A DNA stretch of 64,000 nucleotides, from assembly GCA_030544685.1 (NCBI GenBank), contig CP086683.1, positions 1,116,001-1,180,000 on the forward strand, in the 5' to 3' direction. The notes below the pieces were generated by a model. It was not told the origin of the DNA, ran no database searches, and saw only the letters and a list, made by a program, of their open reading frames with translations. This stretch comes from Pseudomonas sp. B21_DOA (GTDB lineage Bacteria; Pseudomonadota; Gammaproteobacteria; Pseudomonadales; Pseudomonadaceae). Numbering within the stretch: position 1 is the first letter of the stretch; every line of letters begins with the position of its first letter. The position numbers were made by a program, and so were the translations under genes. Positions 25,727 through 34,047 of the stretch are shown in pieces.

Positions 25727-27083
25727 GTCCGGTGTCAAGGAGTCGATCCGTCGCTACTTCAAGGGCTCTGCCTCGCTGCAGGGCCAGCCGCTGCCGGAGG
25801 TCAACAAGGCGCTGATCGAAGACGCCCCGCGCGTCGTGCGCCTGACCATCTGGGCGATCATCGGCTTCTTCGTATTCCTCATGCTCTGGGCCAACTTCGC
25901 CGTGATCGACGAAGTGACCAAGGGCGACGGCAAGGCGATTCCGTCGTCGAAGATCCAGAAAATCCAGAACCTGGAGGGCGGTATCGTCTCCGAGCTGTTC
26001 GTCAAGGAAGGCCAGATCGTCGAGGCCGGCGCGCCGCTGATTCGTCTCGATGACACACGTTTTGCCTCCAATGTCGGCGAAACCGAGGCCGATCGCCTGT
26101 CGATGTTGCTGCGGGTCGAGCGTTTGAGCGCGGAAGTCGATGACCGTCCGCTGAATTTCCCCGAGGACGTGCTCAAAGCCGTGCCGGGCCAGGCGAAAAG
26201 CGAAGAGTCGCTGTACATCAGCCGCCGTCAGCAGTTGCACGATGAAATCGGCGGCCTGCAGGAGCAGTTGATCCAGCGTCAGCAAGAGCTGCGTGAGTTC
26301 AGCTCCAAGCAGGCGCAGTACCGTCAGCAACTCGGCTTGCAGCGTCAGGAAATCAACATGTCCGAGCCGCTGGTGGCGCAGGGCGCGGTTTCGCCGGTGG
26401 AAGTGTTGCGCCTCAAGCGTGCCGAAGTGGAAACCCGCGGCCAGCTCGATGCGACCACGCTGGCCATTCCGCGTGCCGAATCGGCGATCAAGGAAGTGCA
26501 ACGCAAGATCGACGAAACCCGCGGCAAATTCCGCAGCGAAGCGCTGACCCAGCTCAACGAAGCGCGCACCGATCTGAACAAGGCCCAGGCCACCGGCAAG
26601 GCGCTGGAAGACCGCGTCAGCCGTACGCTGGTTACCTCGCCCGTGCGGGGCATTGTCAATAAATTGCTGGTCAACACCATTGGCGGCGTGATCCAGCCGG
26701 GCAGCGACATGGTCGAAATCGTGCCGCTGGACGACACCCTGCTGGTCGAAGCGAAGATCCGCCCCCAGGACATTGCCTTTCTGCATCCGGGGCAGGAAGC
26801 GATCGTCAAATTCACCGCGTATGACTACACCATCTACGGCGGGCTGAAGGCGCAGCTGGAGCAGATCGGCGCCGACACCATCACCGACGAAGACAAGAAA
26901 ACCACTTACTACGTGATCAAGGTGCGCACCGAGCGCAGCCACTTGGGCACGGATGAAAAGCCACTGCTGATCATCCCGGGGATGGTGGCGTCGGTGGATA
27001 TCATCACCGGCAAGAAGTCGGTGTTGAGCTATTTGCTCAAGCCGATCATCCGGGCGCGGGCCGAAGCGTTGCACGAGCGTTGA
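25716..27083 (+). CDS. lapC: LapC membrane fusion protein of the LapA secretion system
   Basis: An HlyD-family adaptor of 455 residues that links LapB in the inner membrane with LapE in the outer membrane. One TM helix (about 40-62, IWAIIGFFVFLMLWANFAVI) follows a short cytoplasmic tail. Then come the lipoyl-type half motif (KIQNLEGGIVSELFVKEGQ), a long coiled coil (about 170-300), the second lipoyl half (VTSPVRGIVNKL) and the beta-barrel domain to the end. The start is GTG within the lapB 3' end, typical of translational coupling. The C-terminus IIRARAEALHER is complete. Confidence 0.93.
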   Translation: MLLKSGVKESIRRYFKGSASLQGQPLPEVNKALIEDAPRVVRLTIWAIIGFFVFLMLWANFAVIDEVTKGDGKAIPSSKIQKIQNLEGGIVSELFVKEGQIVEAGAPLIRLDDTRFASNVGETEADRLSMLLRVERLSAEVDDRPLNFPEDVLKAVPGQAKSEESLYISRRQQLHDEIGGLQEQLIQRQQELREFSSKQAQYRQQLGLQRQEINMSEPLVAQGAVSPVEVLRLKRAEVETRGQLDATTLAIPRAESAIKEVQRKIDETRGKFRSEALTQLNEARTDLNKAQATGKALEDRVSRTLVTSPVRGIVNKLLVNTIGGVIQPGSDMVEIVPLDDTLLVEAKIRPQDIAFLHPGQEAIVKFTAYDYTIYGGLKAQLEQIGADTITDEDKKTTYYVIKVRTERSHLGTDEKPLLIIPGMVASVDIITGKKSVLSYLLKPIIRARAEALHER

Positions 27084-27100
27084 TCCCCAGTGGCCTCGCT

Positions 27101-27202
27101 GGCCTCATCGCTGGCAAGCCAGCTCCCACAGTTATCTGTTTTCAACAAATATCTGGAGTCCATATGCGAACCCTGTGGGAGCGGGCTTGCCCGCGAAGGC
27201 GT
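27101..27202. repeat. REP pair of mixed type after lapC
   Basis: One arm reads GGCCTCATCGCTGGCAAGCC followed by AGCTCCCACA (27101-27130); the other, inverted, is TGTGGGAGCGGGCTTGCCCG (from 27174). Both carry the shared TGTGGGAG head, but the hairpin bodies belong to two different REP subtypes. It lies just after the lapC stop and could stabilise or end the lapEBC transcript. Confidence 0.75.
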
Positions 27203-27267
27203 CTTTCGAAGCGCTACATATCCGTCGGTAAGTGACAAAAATGGTCACCCACCCCTCACCAATCGCC

Positions 27268-27290
27268 ATATCGTTATTCATTAACGGTAT
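27268..27290. promoter_or_regulatory. Imperfect dyad upstream of the dioxygenase operon
   Basis: ATATCGTTA and TAACGGTAT match as inverted copies at 8 of 9 positions with a 5-base centre. The dyad sits in an AT-rich stretch (27260-27320) about 150 bases before the dioxygenase start, the only visible control-like element there. Sulfonate-use operons are usually activated by LysR-type CysB or Cbl, but I cannot assign this site to either. Confidence 0.3.
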
Positions 27291-27440
27291 TTAATTTCCA
27301 ATTCTTATAGCTATAAAGTCACCCGCCTGCGTACCTGCCGACCAATCGGCGCGCCGCACGACCTGAACCGACACGCAATCCAGCGTGAGTGTCTGATCGA
27401 CGAGCGCGTCCGTGAGCGCGCCGTGCGTGGGAGATGATTG

Positions 27441-28337
27441 ATGTCCGCCGCTACTGCCACCGAAAGCGCCGCAATTGCCGCGCCGCAAATCTTCGAAATT
27501 CGTCCCTTCAGCGGTGCCGTCGGCGCCGAGATCGTTGGCCTCGACCTCAGCCGGCCGGTCAATGATCAGGACTTCGCGCGCATTCACCGCGCGCACCTGG
27601 ATCACCATGTCGTGGTCTTTCGCGATCAGCAGATCACCCCGCAACAGCAAATCGATTTCAGCCGCCGCTTCGGCGTGTTGCAGATCCATGTGCTCAAGCA
27701 ATTCCTGCTGGCCAACCACCCGGAAATTCTCATCGTTTCCAACATCATCGAGAATGGCCAGAACATCGGTCTCGGTGATGCCGGCAAGTTCTGGCATTCC
27801 GATCTTTCCTATAAAGAGCTGCCGAGCCTCGGCTCGATGCTGCACGCTCAGGAGCTGCCCGCCGAGGGCGGCGACACGCTGTTTGCCGACATGCACAAAG
27901 CCTGGGACGACTTGCCCGCTGCGTTGCGCACTGCGGTCGAAGGACGCTCTGCCGCGCATTCCTACACAGCGCGCTACAGTGAAACCAAATTCGAAGGCAA
28001 CTGGCGCCCGACCCTGACCCCGGAACAGTTGGCTCAGGTCGCTGAAGTAGTGCATCCGGTGGTGCGCACCCATCCGGAAAACGGCCGCAAGGCCTTGTTC
28101 GTCAGCGAAGGCTTCACCACGCGCATCGTCGGTCTGCCGGAAGACGAGAGCCGCCAGTTGCTCGGCGAACTCTTCGCTCACAGCGTGCTGCCGCAAAACA
28201 TCTACCGCCATCAGTGGGAACCGCACGATCTGGTGTTCTGGGACAACCGTTCGCTGATCCACCTCGCCGCCGGCTGCCCTGCGCATCTGCGCCGCAAGCT
28301 GTATCGCACGACTATCCAGGGCGACGCGCCTTTCTGA
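27441..28337 (+). CDS. TauD/TfdA-family Fe(II)/2-oxoglutarate dioxygenase
   Basis: 298 residues, the normal size for taurine dioxygenase-type enzymes, which release sulfite from sulfonates or oxidise related small acids. The iron-binding HxD is in FWHSDLSYKELPS (about residues 115-127) and the distal histidine in FWDNRSLIHLAAG (about 265-277), with the 2-oxoglutarate-binding Arg near the C-terminus (LRRKLYRTTIQG). The ATG at 27441 is preceded by GGGAG at 7-base spacing. An ABC ATPase and permease follow closely in the same direction, so sulfonate or similar substrate uptake and oxidation is the likely role. The exact substrate is unknown. Confidence 0.85.
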   Translation: MSAATATESAAIAAPQIFEIRPFSGAVGAEIVGLDLSRPVNDQDFARIHRAHLDHHVVVFRDQQITPQQQIDFSRRFGVLQIHVLKQFLLANHPEILIVSNIIENGQNIGLGDAGKFWHSDLSYKELPSLGSMLHAQELPAEGGDTLFADMHKAWDDLPAALRTAVEGRSAAHSYTARYSETKFEGNWRPTLTPEQLAQVAEVVHPVVRTHPENGRKALFVSEGFTTRIVGLPEDESRQLLGELFAHSVLPQNIYRHQWEPHDLVFWDNRSLIHLAAGCPAHLRRKLYRTTIQGDAPF

Positions 28338-28354
28338 TTTGCCGGAGATCGACC

Positions 28355-29215
28355 ATGAACGCCCCTTTGCCAGGCCACGCGGCCAGCAACCCGATCGCCC
28401 GCAGCGAAGCGTTGCTGGCCGTCGATCACGTCAGCCTCGAATACCGCACGCCGCAGCGGGTGGTGCGCGCTACCCATCAAGTCAGTTTCGCCGTCGACCC
28501 GGCTGACCGGTTCGTCCTGCTTGGCCCGTCCGGTTGCGGGAAATCGACCTTGCTCAAGGCTGTCGCCGGATTCATCCAGCCTTGCGAAGGCGAGATCCGC
28601 CTGCAAGGCCAGCGCGTCGATGCGCCGGGGCCGGACCGCATTGTGGTGTTTCAGGAATTCGACCAGTTGCCGCCGTGGAAAACCGTCAAGCAGAACGTGA
28701 TGTTCCCGCTGCTCGCCTCGCGCACCTTGAACAAGAAAGAAGCCGAAGAGCGTGCGTTGCACTATCTGGAAAAGGTCGGCCTCGCAGCGTTCGCCGACGC
28801 CTATCCACACACCTTGTCCGGCGGCATGAAAGCACGGGTGGCGATCGCCCGGGCCTTGGCCATGCAGCCGAAAATTCTTTTGATGGACGAACCCTTCGCT
28901 GCACTCGATGCGTTGACCCGCCGCAAGATGCAGGAGGAGTTGCTGCTGCTCTGGGAAGAGGTTCGTTTCACCCTGCTGTTCGTCACTCATTCGATCGAAG
29001 AAGCCTTGGTGATCGGCAATCGCATCCTCTTGCTGTCGCCGCATCCGGGGCGGGTGCGCGCCGAAGTGCACAGCCATCAATACGATCTGCACAGCCTCGG
29101 CGGCGTGGCGTTTCAGGAATCGGCGCGGCGCATTCATCGTCTGCTGTTCGATGAGGGCCAGGCGCCGGAGACCGAACGTGATCACCACTTCAACGACATT
29201 CGCATCGCCTATTGA
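28355..29215 (+). CDS. ABC importer ATPase, sulfonate/nitrate/taurine type
   Basis: 286 residues. Walker A is GPSGCGKST (about 59-67), the Q-loop is in VVFQEFDQLPPWKTVKQNV, the signature is LSGGMKAR, Walker B is ILLMDEPFAALDALTRRKM, and the switch histidine is in FVTHSIEEA. The PPWKTV segment after the Q-loop is typical of SsuB/TauB ATPases. The signature ends in KAR rather than the common RQR. It starts 17 bases after the dioxygenase stop and 20 bases before the permease start, so the three form one operon. Confidence 0.88.
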   Translation: MNAPLPGHAASNPIARSEALLAVDHVSLEYRTPQRVVRATHQVSFAVDPADRFVLLGPSGCGKSTLLKAVAGFIQPCEGEIRLQGQRVDAPGPDRIVVFQEFDQLPPWKTVKQNVMFPLLASRTLNKKEAEERALHYLEKVGLAAFADAYPHTLSGGMKARVAIARALAMQPKILLMDEPFAALDALTRRKMQEELLLLWEEVRFTLLFVTHSIEEALVIGNRILLLSPHPGRVRAEVHSHQYDLHSLGGVAFQESARRIHRLLFDEGQAPETERDHHFNDIRIAY

Positions 29216-29235
29216 ACGGCCAGGAGGTCTACCCG

Positions 29236-30101
29236 ATGAGCCATTCATCATCCGTGCGTGAAGAATTCGAAACCGTGCTCGAGCCGCTGACCGCAGTGCC
29301 GGTCGAGCGCGAATTGCCGCTTGCGACGCGCCTTTGGCAACAGGGCTGGCTGCGCAAAAGCCTGATCCTGATCGTGCTGGCGATCATCTGGGAAGTGGTC
29401 GCGCGGATTCAGAACAACGACCTGATGCTGCCGAGTTTTTGCAAACCGCGCAGGCCCTGTTCGACGGTCTGCTCAGTGGCGAGTTGCTGGCCAAGGTGTG
29501 GATATCCCTGGTGGTGCTGATCAAGGGTTACCTGATCGGCATTGTCCTCGCGTTCGCTCTGACGACATTGGCGGTTTCGACCCAGTTGGGACGTGATCTG
29601 CTCAGTACGATGACTTCGATGTTCAACCCGTTGCCGGCGATCGCCCTGTTGCCGCTGGCGCTGCTCTGGTTCGGATTGGGGCAGAACAGTCTGATTTTCG
29701 TGCTGGTGCATTCGGTGCTGTGGGCGCTGGCGTTGAATACCTATGCCGGATTTCTCGGCGTCTCCGAAACGCTGCGAATGGCCGGGCGCAATTATGGCCT
29801 CAAGGGATTGCGTTTGGTCTTGTTCATCCTGATTCCGGCGGCGCTGCCTTCGATTCTCGCCGGTTTGAAGATTGGCTGGGCGTTTGCCTGGCGTACCCTG
29901 ATCGCCGCCGAACTGGTATTTGGCGCAACCAGTGGCAAGGGCGGGCTGGGCTGGTACATCTTTCAGAATCGCAATGAGCTGTACACCGACAAGGTGTTTG
30001 CCGGGTTGGCGGTGGTGATTCTGATTGGCTTGCTGGTGGAGAATCTGGTGTTTGCCACCCTTGAGCGCGTGACCGTCAAGCGCTGGGGAATGCAACGCTG
30101 A
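29236..30101 (+). CDS. ABC importer permease, SsuC/TauC type (frameshifted)
   Basis: An inner-membrane permease with about six TM helices; the first lies at LILIVLAIIWEVVARI. The EAA loop appears as SETLRMAGRNYGLKGLRLVLF, split here by the family's GRNYG core. The frame breaks at a run of five T (29436-29440); one more T gives LPSFLQTAQALFDGLL and a 288-residue protein, the expected size. A good AGGAGG site precedes the ATG. It is the last gene of the dioxygenase operon, and no substrate-binding protein gene is found before or after it. Confidence 0.85.
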
Positions 30102-30126
30102 GATCTTCGTTGGCTGTTCCGGCCTG

Positions 30127-30193
30127 TTCGCGAGCAGGCTCGCTCCCACATGAGAACGCATTCTAAGGTGGGAGCGAGCCTGCTGCGAAGAGG
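30127..30193. repeat. REP inverted pair
   Basis: Left arm TTCGCGAGCAGGCTCGCTCC plus CACA (30127-30150); right arm from 30167, GGTGGGAGCGAGCCTGCTGC. The right arm lacks one C of the otherwise invariant CTGCTCGCGAAG. It lies between the permease and the LysR gene. Confidence 0.8.
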
Positions 30194-30274
30194 CCAGCGC
30201 TGGCGCCGCCACTCTTTAAGGATGTTTGCTAGCATTGCGCCGTGATCAATCCAGATCAGCCAAGAGTGCTCAGC

Positions 30275-31192
30275 ATGCAACTCCCGGACATGAACCTTCT
30301 GGTCGCTCTCGATGCCTTGCTCGACGAGGGCAGTGTGGTCGGTGCGGCACGGCGGATGAACCTCAGCCCGGCGGCCATGAGTCGCACGCTGACGCGGATC
30401 CGCGAAGCCATCGGCGATCCGATTCTGGTGCGCGCCGGGCGTGGCCTGGTGCCGACACCCAAGGCTCTCGAGCTGCGCGAACAGGTGCGCGATGTGGTCG
30501 AGCAGGCGGCGCTGCTGTTTCGCTCCGCCGACAGCGTCGAGCTGGGTACCTTGCGTCGACGCTTCAGCATTCGCGCCAATGATTTCTTCGTCGGCGTTTA
30601 CGGCGGCAAGCTGTTCGACACCCTCGACCAACTCGCCCCGCATTGCGAATTGCGCTTCGTCCCGGAAGGCGATGGCGACGATGAGGCGCTGCGCGAAGGA
30701 CGCATCGATCTGAGCGTCAGCAACACCCGTCCGCTCACGCCAGAAGTGAAGGTGCAGAACCTGTTTTCCACCCATTTCGTCGGCCTGGTGCGCGAAAATC
30801 ATCCGTTGCTCGATGGCGAAATCACTGCCGAGCGCTACGCCGGTTTTTCCCACATCAGCATGTCGCGGCGTGGCATCGCTCGCGGCCCGATCGACACGGC
30901 GTTGAATGCGTTGGGGCTGGAGCGCCGGGTCGCGGTGATCGCGCCAAGTTTCCATGCTGCGATGTTTGCCTTGCCCGACTCCGACCTGATCCTTCCGGTG
31001 CCTAAAGAAGCCCTGCTCAGCGTGCGGCGGCTGGGCCTGAAACTGCGTTCATTCGACCTGCCGATTCCACTGCCCATGCTGATGCTGACCCAGGCCTGGC
31101 ACCCGCGTTTCGACAAGGACCCGGCCCACCGCTGGCTGCGCGAAACCCTCAAGACCTGCTGCGATGAAACGTGGCTGGCGGCACAGCCCTAG
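30275..31192 (+). CDS. LysR-family regulator of the neighbouring efflux genes (predicted)
   Basis: 305 residues from the ATG at 30275 (MQLPDMNLLVALDALL), which has AAGAG 9 bases upstream; a GTG at 30242 would add 11 residues. The N-terminal winged helix (about 5-65) contains GSVVGAARRMNLSPAAMSRT. The rest is the periplasmic-binding-like effector domain (about 95-300). It lies just upstream of, and in the same direction as, an EmrB-type transporter operon, so local control of that exporter is plausible. The inducer is unknown. GRGLVPTPKALELR marks the end of the DNA-binding domain as in NodD/SyrM-like members. Confidence 0.85.
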   Translation: MQLPDMNLLVALDALLDEGSVVGAARRMNLSPAAMSRTLTRIREAIGDPILVRAGRGLVPTPKALELREQVRDVVEQAALLFRSADSVELGTLRRRFSIRANDFFVGVYGGKLFDTLDQLAPHCELRFVPEGDGDDEALREGRIDLSVSNTRPLTPEVKVQNLFSTHFVGLVRENHPLLDGEITAERYAGFSHISMSRRGIARGPIDTALNALGLERRVAVIAPSFHAAMFALPDSDLILPVPKEALLSVRRLGLKLRSFDLPIPLPMLMLTQAWHPRFDKDPAHRWLRETLKTCCDETWLAAQP

Positions 31193-31214
31193 CCTTCGGA
31201 CCGACACAAAACCT

Positions 31215-31304
31215 TGTGGGAGCGAGCTTGCTCGCGAAAGCGGTAGATCAGTCACAGATGAAGTTGGCTGGCACGACGCCTTCGCGAGCAAGCTCGCTCC
31301 CACA
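31215..31304. repeat. REP inverted pair (GAGCTTGCTCG subtype)
   Basis: TGTGGGAGCGAGCTTGCTCG at 31215 and its inverse ending at 31304 (TTCGCGAGCAAGCTCGCTCC plus CACA) enclose about 40 bases. It lies between the LysR gene and the transporter, upstream of the likely transporter promoter. Confidence 0.8.
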
Positions 31305-31415
31305 GGAAGTTCATTGCTGCACCAGATGCACTTATAACCTGCCGATAAGTCAATTTTCGTCAGCATCAAGCCCCACTAAAATGCTCCGGTATTTTCACCC
31401 CCGGAGTTTTCATTC

Positions 31416-32953
31416 ATGACATCCCTGACGGTCACGGCCCCCTTGCCGCGACCAGCCCGGCGACGGCGGCTGCGCCACCGGTGTTCGGGGCGCGGATCAT
31501 CATTGGTCTGGTCGGCGTGCTGTTGGCCGTGCTGGTCTCGGGCCTCAACGAGATGGTCACCAAAGTCGCACTCGCCGATATTCGCGGTGCGCTGCACATC
31601 GGTTACGACGAAGGCACCTGGCTGGTCGCCAGCTACACCGCCACGTCGGTCGCGGCCATGGCCTTCGCGCCGTGGTGCTCGGTGACCTTCTCGCTGCGTC
31701 GCTTCACCCTCTGCGCGATCGGCCTGTTTACCCTGCTCGGGGTGCTGTGCCCGTTCGCCCCGAATTACGAAAGTCTGCTGCTGATGCGCATCCTCCAAGG
31801 CCTCGCGGGCGGCGCATTGCCGCCGATGTTGATGACCGTTGCGCTGCGCTTCCTCCCGGCGAACATCAAACTGTACGGACTGGCCGGCTACGCACTGACC
31901 GCGACTTTCGGCCCGGGACTCGGCACGCCGCTGGCCGGTCTGTGGACTGAATACGTCGGCTGGCAATGGACCTTCTGGCAGATCATCGTGCCGTGCCTGA
32001 TCGCAATGGCTGCAGTGGCTTACGGATTGCCGCAGGATCCGCTGCGGCTGGAACGTCTCAGGGAGTTCAACTGGAAAGGCCTGCTGCTGGGCTTTCCGGC
32101 GATCTGCATGCTGGTGATCGGTCTGTTGCAGGGCAATCGACTGGACTGGTTCGAGTCGAATCTGATCTGTGGATTACTCGGTGCCGGTTCGCTGCTGCTG
32201 GTGGCTTTTATAATCAATGAATGGTCGCAGCCGATTCCGTTTTTCAAACTGCAGATGCTCGGCATCCGCAACCTGTTGTTCGCCCTGATCACCCTTGCAG
32301 GGGTGCTGATCGTGCTGCTGGCGGTGGTGCTGATTCCGTCGAGTTATCTGGCCCAGGTGCAGGGCTATCGTCCGGCGCAAACCGCGCCGATCATGCTCAT
32401 TGCCGCGCTGCCGCAATTGATCGCGCTGCCGCTGGTGGCCGCGCTGTGCAATTTGCGCTGGGTCGATTGCCGCTGGGTGCTCGGCATTGGGCTGGGCATG
32501 CTCGCGCTGTCCTGCCTGGGCGGTTCGCACCTGACTTCGGCGTGGATTCGCGACGATTTCTACGTGCTGCAATGGCTGCAGATTTTCGGCCAGCCGATGG
32601 CGGTGTTGCCGCTGTTGATGTTGTCGACCGGTAGTATCACGCCGATGGAAGGGCCGTTCGCGTCGGCGTGGTTCAACACCGTCAAAGGCCTGGCCGCGGT
32701 GGTTGCCACCGGCGTCATCGAAGCGCTGACCACATCGCGCCTGCATTTTCATTCGAGCATGTTGGTCGACAGCCTCGGCAATTCGCCGCTGGCCGATCAC
32801 AGCGATCCGGGCCTCGCCCACCGCTTGCACGAGCAGGCCGTGGTGCTGACTTCGTCCGATTTGTACCTGTGCATGGCTGGCGTCGCCGTGGCGTTGATTC
32901 TGCTGATTTTCTGGCTGCCGACGCGGATTTATCCGCCGCGCGCGCCGTCCTGA
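31416..32953 (+). CDS. DHA2-family (EmrB-like) drug:proton antiporter (frameshifted near the start)
   Basis: A 14-helix major facilitator exporter. TM helices are seen throughout, starting with RIIIGLVGVLLAVLVSGLNE, followed by the DHA2 motif region GYDEGTWLVASYTATSVAAM and GRxxG-like loops. The ATG at 31416 begins MTSLTVTAPL; a run of five C (31438-31442) needs one more C to continue LAATSPATAAAPPVFGARII, giving 512 residues, the normal EmrB length. It is followed by an EmrA-type adaptor and an outer-membrane factor, so the trio should pump a toxic compound straight out of the cell. The substrate is unknown. Confidence 0.85.
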
Positions 32954-32979
32954 TTGCTGCACTGAAACTGAAGGTTTTT

Positions 32980-34047
32980 ATGACTCAATCCAAGCAAAAA
33001 CTCGCGGTGGCCGTGGCTGCCGCGCTGGCGGTGGGCGTGCTGGTGTACCTGGCGATGCCCGGGCTTTTCGGCCACCGCACCGAGCAAACCACCAATGACG
33101 CGTTTGTCTCGGCCGACTACACGCTGGTGGTGCCGCGCGTGGCCGGGTTCATCAAGCAGGTGCTGGTCGAAGACAACCAACAGGTCAAGGCCGGGCAGTT
33201 GCTGGCGCTGATCGATGACCGTGATTTGCGCGCAGCGGCGGAAGCGGCGGATGCGCAAACCCTGGTCGCGCGTGCGCAGTTGCAGAACGCCAACGCGACC
33301 CTGGAGCGTCAGGCTTCGCTGATTGCTCAAGCGCAGGCCGCAGTGGTCTCGGCCAAAGCGGAAATGGCCTTCGCGCAACAGGAACTGAACCGCTACAACC
33401 ACCTCGCCGGTGTCGGCGCCGGCACCGTGCAGAACGCGCAGCAGGCGCGCACGCGCATCGATCAGGCGTCGGCGCGCCTCGACACCGCGACCGCGAAGTT
33501 GGCGGCCGAACGCAAGCAGGTCGAGATTCTCACCGCCCAGCGCAACGCCGCCGAAGGCAATCTGAAACATGCGCAGGCGGCGCTGGAGATCGCCAGTTTC
33601 AACCTGTCCTATACGCGCATCACCGCGCCGCAGGACGGCATGATCGGCGAGCGTGCGGTGCGTGTCGGGGCTTACGTCACGCCGGGCAGCAAGCTGTTGG
33701 CGGTGGTGCCGTTGCAACAGGCCTACGTGGTCGCCAACTTTCAGGAAACCCAGTTGACCGATGTGCAGCCCGGGCAAGATGTGCAAGTGCGGGTCGACAG
33801 CCTCGGCGGCGAAGCCCTGACTGGCCGCGTCGAGAGCATTGCGCCGGCAACGGGCGTGACCTTCGCGGCGGTGAAACCGGATAACGCGACGGGAAATTTC
33901 ACCAAAGTGGTGCAGCGGATTCCGGTGAAGATCGTGCTGGAGCCGGGCCAGCCACTGACCGAGCGCTTGCGGGTGGGGATGTCGGTCGAGGCGAGTATTG
34001 ATACCGCCAGCTCAAAGGCGTCCGGGCGCGAGGTGACGCAGCGATGA
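32980..34047 (+). CDS. EmrA/HlyD-family membrane fusion protein
   Basis: 355 residues. The N-terminal TM helix (about 8-28, LAVAVAAALAVGVLVYLAMP) is followed by the TTNDAFVSADYTLVVPRVAG segment typical of EmrA, lipoyl half motifs (VEDNQQVKAGQLLALIDDRD and ITAPQDGMIGERAVRVGAYV), and a coiled coil (about 90-190) in between. It starts 26 bases after the EmrB-like gene, and its stop codon overlaps the next start (ATGA at 34044), so it is co-translated with the outer-membrane factor. Confidence 0.9.
   Translation: MTQSKQKLAVAVAAALAVGVLVYLAMPGLFGHRTEQTTNDAFVSADYTLVVPRVAGFIKQVLVEDNQQVKAGQLLALIDDRDLRAAAEAADAQTLVARAQLQNANATLERQASLIAQAQAAVVSAKAEMAFAQQELNRYNHLAGVGAGTVQNAQQARTRIDQASARLDTATAKLAAERKQVEILTAQRNAAEGNLKHAQAALEIASFNLSYTRITAPQDGMIGERAVRVGAYVTPGSKLLAVVPLQQAYVVANFQETQLTDVQPGQDVQVRVDSLGGEALTGRVESIAPATGVTFAAVKPDNATGNFTKVVQRIPVKIVLEPGQPLTERLRVGMSVEASIDTASSKASGREVTQR

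Noticed and set aside
24893..25738. Minus-strand frames of 250-950 codons opposite lapB, lapC, pgaA, FUSC and others
   Set aside because: Each lies fully opposite a gene with strong family motifs and shows the His/Gln/Arg/Asp-rich composition of reverse-frame translation in high-GC DNA.
30127..31304. Recurring 25-base elements as a CRISPR or attachment-site array
   Set aside because: They are inverted pairs of REP type scattered between genes across the window, not an array at one locus.
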